This document shows, piece after piece, positions 15,587 to 18,218 of a DNA stretch of 18,218 nt; the first letter of the stretch is position 1, and each line of letters starts with the position of its first letter. Made by a program: the position numbers and the translations under genes. This DNA is from Fidelibacterota bacterium (GTDB taxonomy: Bacteria; Fidelibacterota; UBA2242), in the NCBI GenBank assembly GCA_030655795.1, contig JAUSPJ010000158.1, positions 1 to 18,218 on the forward strand, in the 5' to 3' direction. The notes below the pieces were generated by a model that worked only from the letters and a program-made list of their open reading frames with translations, had not been told where the DNA came from and did not search any database.

Positions 15587-16016
15587 TACTGACCTCGTTT
15601 TTTATTCGTTCCAATGTTTTTTCGCCGACACCTTTAACATTTACCAATTCGTCAATGTTTGTAAACCCATTGTGTGCAGTGCGATAATCGATAATCCGTT
15701 GTGCCGTCACTTCCCCAACCTTCGGTAATCTCATCAGCTCTTCAAGAGTGGCTGAATTCAGATTAATTTTCTGTGGCACGGGAAACGCCTGCGGTAAAAT
15801 GACTTCTGTTTCCTGCAACTGCTGGCCGGTGAAATATATCGAGTCCACTGTTTCAGCACGGGCTTTAAAGTCACGGGCCTCACCAAAATTCTCGGATATT
15901 TTTAGCGTATCATCCGGGCCGGTTTTTCCCCTGATTAGATGAATAGCCGATCCAACTACAAAGAACAGTGCCAGAAACTGAATTACTAATCTTTCCTGGC
16001 GTGTTAAATTTAGCAT
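15579..16016 (-). CDS. ComEA-like membrane-anchored helix-hairpin-helix protein
   Basis: A 145-residue protein with an N-terminal transmembrane anchor at about 10-28, a linker, and a C-terminal double helix-hairpin-helix domain at 83-145. The latter shows INLNSATLEELMRLPKVGE at 84-102 and VKGVGEKTLERI at 127-138. These are the non-specific DNA-binding motifs of ComEA and its relatives, which capture DNA outside the membrane in natural transformation. Some bacterial proteins with this domain have other roles, so competence is not proven. It starts 54 bases after dnaJ with no clear SD, and its stop lies inside the next gene. No comEC or comF is in the window. Confidence 0.85.
   Translation of the reverse strand: MLNLTRQERLVIQFLALFFVVGSAIHLIRGKTGPDDTLKISENFGEARDFKARAETVDSIYFTGQQLQETEVILPQAFPVPQKINLNSATLEELMRLPKVGEVTAQRIIDYRTAHNGFTNIDELVNVKGVGEKTLERIKNEVSIE
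15592..15596 (-). promoter_or_regulatory. Ribosome binding site supporting a TTG start at 15586
   Basis: The minus strand reads GAGGT, five bases before the TTG at 15586. It lies within the last codons of the ComEA-like gene. The same GAGGT plus TTG arrangement occurs at purM. Confidence 0.6.
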
Positions 16017-16070
16017 TTTTGAATATAAATAAAAATCTATTTATCACCAACTCAAATTTGCGTTATCCGG

Positions 16071-17216
16071 TCACTCGATTTTGCTAAATCGATTCGCTAC
16101 TGCCCCCCGCTTTTTTTCAACGTCAAGGAGCTCTTTATAAAGTTTTTTCTCCGGTCCACCGGGATTTTTCGGAACATCTACCTGGATCCGCACGATCTGG
16201 TCTCCGCGACCATGGTGATGCAGATGCGGGATACCCTTTTGTTTCAGACGTAACATTTTTCCACTTTGAGTACCACTGGGAATTGTCAATTTCACTCTTC
16301 CGTTCAGAGTTGGAATTTCCACGTCAGTCCCCAGGACCGCTTCGGCTGTCGAGATGTGCAGATTTACAAAAATATTATCCTCATTCCGGATAAATATAGC
16401 ATGTTCCTTTTCCTCAAATATCACAATCAGATCACCCCGGGTCCCTTTACGGGGTCCGATATTTCCCTCTCCACTCATCGTCATATAATTGCCGTTACTG
16501 ACCCCGGCCGGAACCTGAACCGATATTTCCCGCATTCCCCTGACGCGACCGTCACCCTGACACGTTAGACAACGCTGTTCCGCAACCGAGCCTTCACCCT
16601 GACAATTGGAACAGGGTCGGACATTGACCATCTGCCCGAAAAGCGAACGGGTCATTTCCCTGATTTCACCGGATCCATGACAGACGGGGCAAGTAATTCT
16701 TGAAGCGCCTGGTTTCGCACCTGTTCCTTCACAGGTTCCACAGGTATCCATGCGTTTGATTTTTACCTTTTTTGTGACACCTTCATTAATGTCCTCAAGT
16801 GTCAGGGGCAACCTGATTTTCAGGTCACTGCCGGTTCGTGAACCTCCACGTGAACGCCGGGTTCCGCCACCGCCGAACAGATCTTCGAAACCACTGAATC
16901 CGCCACCGCCGCCAAACACTTCACGAAAAATGTCGAAGGGATCGAATCCAAAGCCGCCACCGCTAAACCCGGATGAGCCGCCAAATCCGTTATTCTTCAA
17001 TCCGGCATGTCCGAACTGATCGTACATCTTGCGTTTTTGCGAATCAGTCAGGATCGAATATGCTTCAGCCGCCTCTTTGAATTTTTCTTCAGCTGCTTTA
17101 TCACCGGGATTCTTGTCCGGGTGATATTTCATCGCCATTTTGCGATAGGCTTTTTTTATTTCATCGTCGGAGGCCCCTTTGGAAACGCCTAAAACTTCAT
17201 AATAATCACGTGCCAT
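16071..17216 (-). CDS. dnaJ: Chaperone DnaJ (type I Hsp40)
   Basis: A 381-residue cytosolic co-chaperone that stimulates DnaK ATPase and delivers unfolded clients. The J domain carries HPD at 32-34. A Gly/Phe-rich region spans about 75-120. The zinc-binding region has four CxxCxGxG repeats at C159/C162, C176/C179, C202/C205 and C216/C219, all intact. Two beta-barrel client-binding domains follow to the C-terminus. Its length and order are those of canonical DnaJ. The ATG is two bases after the grpE stop, so the pair is coupled; dnaK is elsewhere. Confidence 0.97.
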   Translation of the reverse strand: MARDYYEVLGVSKGASDDEIKKAYRKMAMKYHPDKNPGDKAAEEKFKEAAEAYSILTDSQKRKMYDQFGHAGLKNNGFGGSSGFSGGGFGFDPFDIFREVFGGGGGFSGFEDLFGGGGTRRSRGGSRTGSDLKIRLPLTLEDINEGVTKKVKIKRMDTCGTCEGTGAKPGASRITCPVCHGSGEIREMTRSLFGQMVNVRPCSNCQGEGSVAEQRCLTCQGDGRVRGMREISVQVPAGVSNGNYMTMSGEGNIGPRKGTRGDLIVIFEEKEHAIFIRNEDNIFVNLHISTAEAVLGTDVEIPTLNGRVKLTIPSGTQSGKMLRLKQKGIPHLHHHGRGDQIVRIQVDVPKNPGGPEKKLYKELLDVEKKRGAVANRFSKIE

Positions 17217-17218
17217 AA

Positions 17219-17770
17219 TTATTTACTAACCACAACTTTTGCATGCCGCAATACATGCTTTTTAAACAGATATCCCTTCTCAAACTCCTCAACGATAATA
17301 TCCGCATCCACATCTTCAACTTCCTTTGCCATGACTGCGTGATGCAAATCCGGATCAAAGGGCTGATTCACCGTTTCCATGGGTTTTACATCCATATCAA
17401 ATAAAGTTTTGGTGAATTTTTTATAGATCATTTCCAGACCTTTCTGCAAGGTCTCATCAGAATCTTCATCGCCTTCATGATTAGCCATCGCCCGTTCAAA
17501 ATCGTCCAGAACGGGTAAAATATTGCGCAATACTTTTTCACCGGCGTACTCAATGATATCTCCCATTTCTTTCTGAGTGCGCTTCCGGTAATTATCAAAT
17601 TCAGCCGCCAGACGCATGTACCTTTCATTGCTGTCAAACAACAGCTGTTCGCATTCCGTCAGTTTATCTTTGAGTTCTTTGAGCTCTTTCTGATGAGCGG
17701 TGGGTTTTGTTTTATCTGATCCGCTATTCGCAGTTTTCTTTGAGCTTGTTTGAGTTGTTTTTTTATCCAA
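17219..17770 (-). CDS. grpE: Nucleotide exchange factor GrpE (probable TTG start)
   Basis: The exchange factor that releases ADP from DnaK. Counted from the proposed TTG at 17770 the protein has 183 residues. A charged, disordered N-terminus is followed by the long dimerising helix (about 24-70), RNILPVLDDFERA at 82-94, QPFDPDLHHAVM at 136-147 and GYLFKKHVLRHAKVVV at 166-181, the last two being GrpE family signatures. The frame is open upstream to a GTG at 17857 and an ATG at 17815, but neither has a clear SD and the extra residues are hydrophobic, unlike GrpE. AGGAG (17786-17782) lies 11 bases before the TTG, a little far. Function is certain, the start less so. Confidence 0.93.
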   Translation of the reverse strand: MDKKTTQTSSKKTANSGSDKTKPTAHQKELKELKDKLTECEQLLFDSNERYMRLAAEFDNYRKRTQKEMGDIIEYAGEKVLRNILPVLDDFERAMANHEGDEDSDETLQKGLEMIYKKFTKTLFDMDVKPMETVNQPFDPDLHHAVMAKEVEDVDADIIVEEFEKGYLFKKHVLRHAKVVVSK

Positions 17771-17947
17771 TGCTTTACTTACTCCTATATTTGGCTTCCT
17801 GATACTAAAAAACATTCCGCTTCTTACTTGCAACAATAATACCAGATACCGAATCACTTAAAAATGACTGGTCCATACAAAATCTGGTAAACGTCCCTCG
17901 TAAATTGTTCGGACATTCTGGCATTTAGCGTTATTACACAAAGCCAT

Positions 17948-17978
17948 GAAATATACTCGCCGCGTCATGCTTATCCAA
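17948..17978 (-). promoter_or_regulatory. Candidate promoter for the grpE-dnaJ operon
   Basis: On the minus strand TTGGAT (17978-17973), a 17-base spacer and TATATT (17955-17950) form a reasonable sigma-70 promoter. The -10 extends to TATATTTC, the same octamer seen upstream of the DUF3098 gene. The 163-base gap from ftsX to the longest possible grpE frame otherwise holds no gene that I can see. No CIRCE element is present. Confidence 0.45.
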
Positions 17979-17981
17979 GCA
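17968..17981. repeat. Short palindrome overlapping the grpE promoter -35 box
   Basis: TGCTT and AAGCA form perfect 5-base arms around the four bases ATCC (17973-17976). The palindrome overlaps the -35 hexamer proposed for grpE, a typical place for an operator. It is short enough to be chance. Confidence 0.3.
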
Positions 17982-18020
17982 AAAAGGTCACCCGGTTTTT
18001 CATTTTTTGTGGATTAATTT

Positions 18021-18218
18021 TTAAAGAAATCTGCGGATTGCACGCCGGCTGCCAACCCAGCCTAAAAACGTACCTAAAAGCAGTAACGCAATATAGTATT
18101 GGTAACTGACGGTCATTGTATAATCAAAAAAGGATTGCAGATAGGTCTTTTGAACATAAATGAATCCATAAATAATCAGACCGGCCAAAATTGCTCCAAG
18201 CCCGCCTTCCAGAGCCCC
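18021..18218 (-). CDS. ftsX: Cell division protein FtsX, C-terminal fragment (5' end outside window)
   Basis: The minus-strand frame is open from the right edge to the TAA at 18021-18023, giving 65 residues. It starts within ALEGGLGAILAGLIIYGF, which matches the membrane segment of FtsX after its periplasmic loop. It ends with a final hydrophobic helix and GWVGSRRAIRRFL, the typical FtsX C-terminus in which a small, glycine-rich turn leads to an A-x-R-R-F-L end. FtsX is the membrane partner of the FtsE ATPase and controls cell-wall hydrolases during division. Only the last two transmembrane helices are visible, so a related permease of the MacB/FtsX type cannot be fully excluded. Confidence 0.75.
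   Translation of the reverse strand, partial: GALEGGLGAILAGLIIYGFIYVQKTYLQSFFDYTMTVSYQYYIALLLLGTFLGWVGSRRAIRRFL

Noticed and set aside
16750..17019. Proline-rich plus-strand open frame of 89 residues
   Set aside because: It is the complement of the Gly-rich G/F region of dnaJ; proline runs arise from GGN codons on the other strand.
17771..17857. N-terminal extension of GrpE starting from GTG at 17857
   Set aside because: It is hydrophobic, has no ribosome binding site and is unlike GrpE N-termini; a better SD lies downstream.
1..18218. CRISPR arrays, insertion sequences, integrases, toxin-antitoxin or phage-defence genes
   Set aside because: I saw no regularly spaced repeats, transposase motifs or terminal inverted repeats. 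The window is dominated by housekeeping genes.

Overview
The window is an 18.2 kb piece of a bacterial chromosome of moderate GC content. It is packed with housekeeping genes, nearly all on the minus strand. No rRNA, insertion sequence, phage gene or CRISPR array is visible. The gene set suggests an uncultured lineage of the Fibrobacteres-Chlorobi-Bacteroidetes (FCB) superphylum, or a nearby phylum such as Marinimicrobia, Calditrichota or KSB1. This placement is inference. It rests on the DUF3098 protein, the BACON-like end of a secreted peptidase, two plus-strand promoter candidates resembling the Bacteroidetes -33/-7 consensus, an OmpA-domain lipoprotein, and a tRNA gene without encoded CCA. 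Unlike typical Bacteroidetes, many genes have clear Shine-Dalgarno (SD) sequences, and several start with TTG.

Layout, in order of transcription of the minus strand from the right edge. (1) The C-terminal end of ftsX. (2) A promoter, then grpE and dnaJ. (3) A tightly packed run: a ComEA-like helix-hairpin-helix membrane protein, a 258-residue membrane protein of unknown family, a PilM-like actin-fold protein, a PilN-like membrane protein, then rsmD, coaD, pta and an FmdB-type zinc ribbon. From the ComEA-like gene to pta, genes overlap or nearly touch at every junction except one 22-base gap. This run ends at a terminator shared with a convergent plus-strand DUF3098 gene. (4) A divergent promoter drives amrS, the radical SAM enzyme of the AmmeMemoRadiSam group, followed by three small genes of unknown function: a 61-residue protein, a 101-residue protein and a membrane-anchored coiled-coil protein. 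Next comes a lipoprotein that joins a Pal/OmpA-type peptidoglycan-binding domain to CpoB/YbgF-like TPRs. (5) A plus-strand tRNA-Leu(CAA). (6) An operon of an AMP-forming acyl-CoA ligase, purM (TTG start), gpsA and a secreted HExxH zinc peptidase that runs off the left edge.

The most interesting part is 12470-16016. It holds a ComEA-like DNA-binding protein, an orphan bitopic membrane protein and a divergent PilM/PilN pair, inserted between chaperone and core metabolic genes and with no recognisable pilin, ATPase or secretin nearby. It looks like the inner-membrane platform of a type IV pilus, secretion or DNA-uptake machine that has diverged strongly. The second notable item is the Pal-CpoB-like fusion lipoprotein at 6115-7431.
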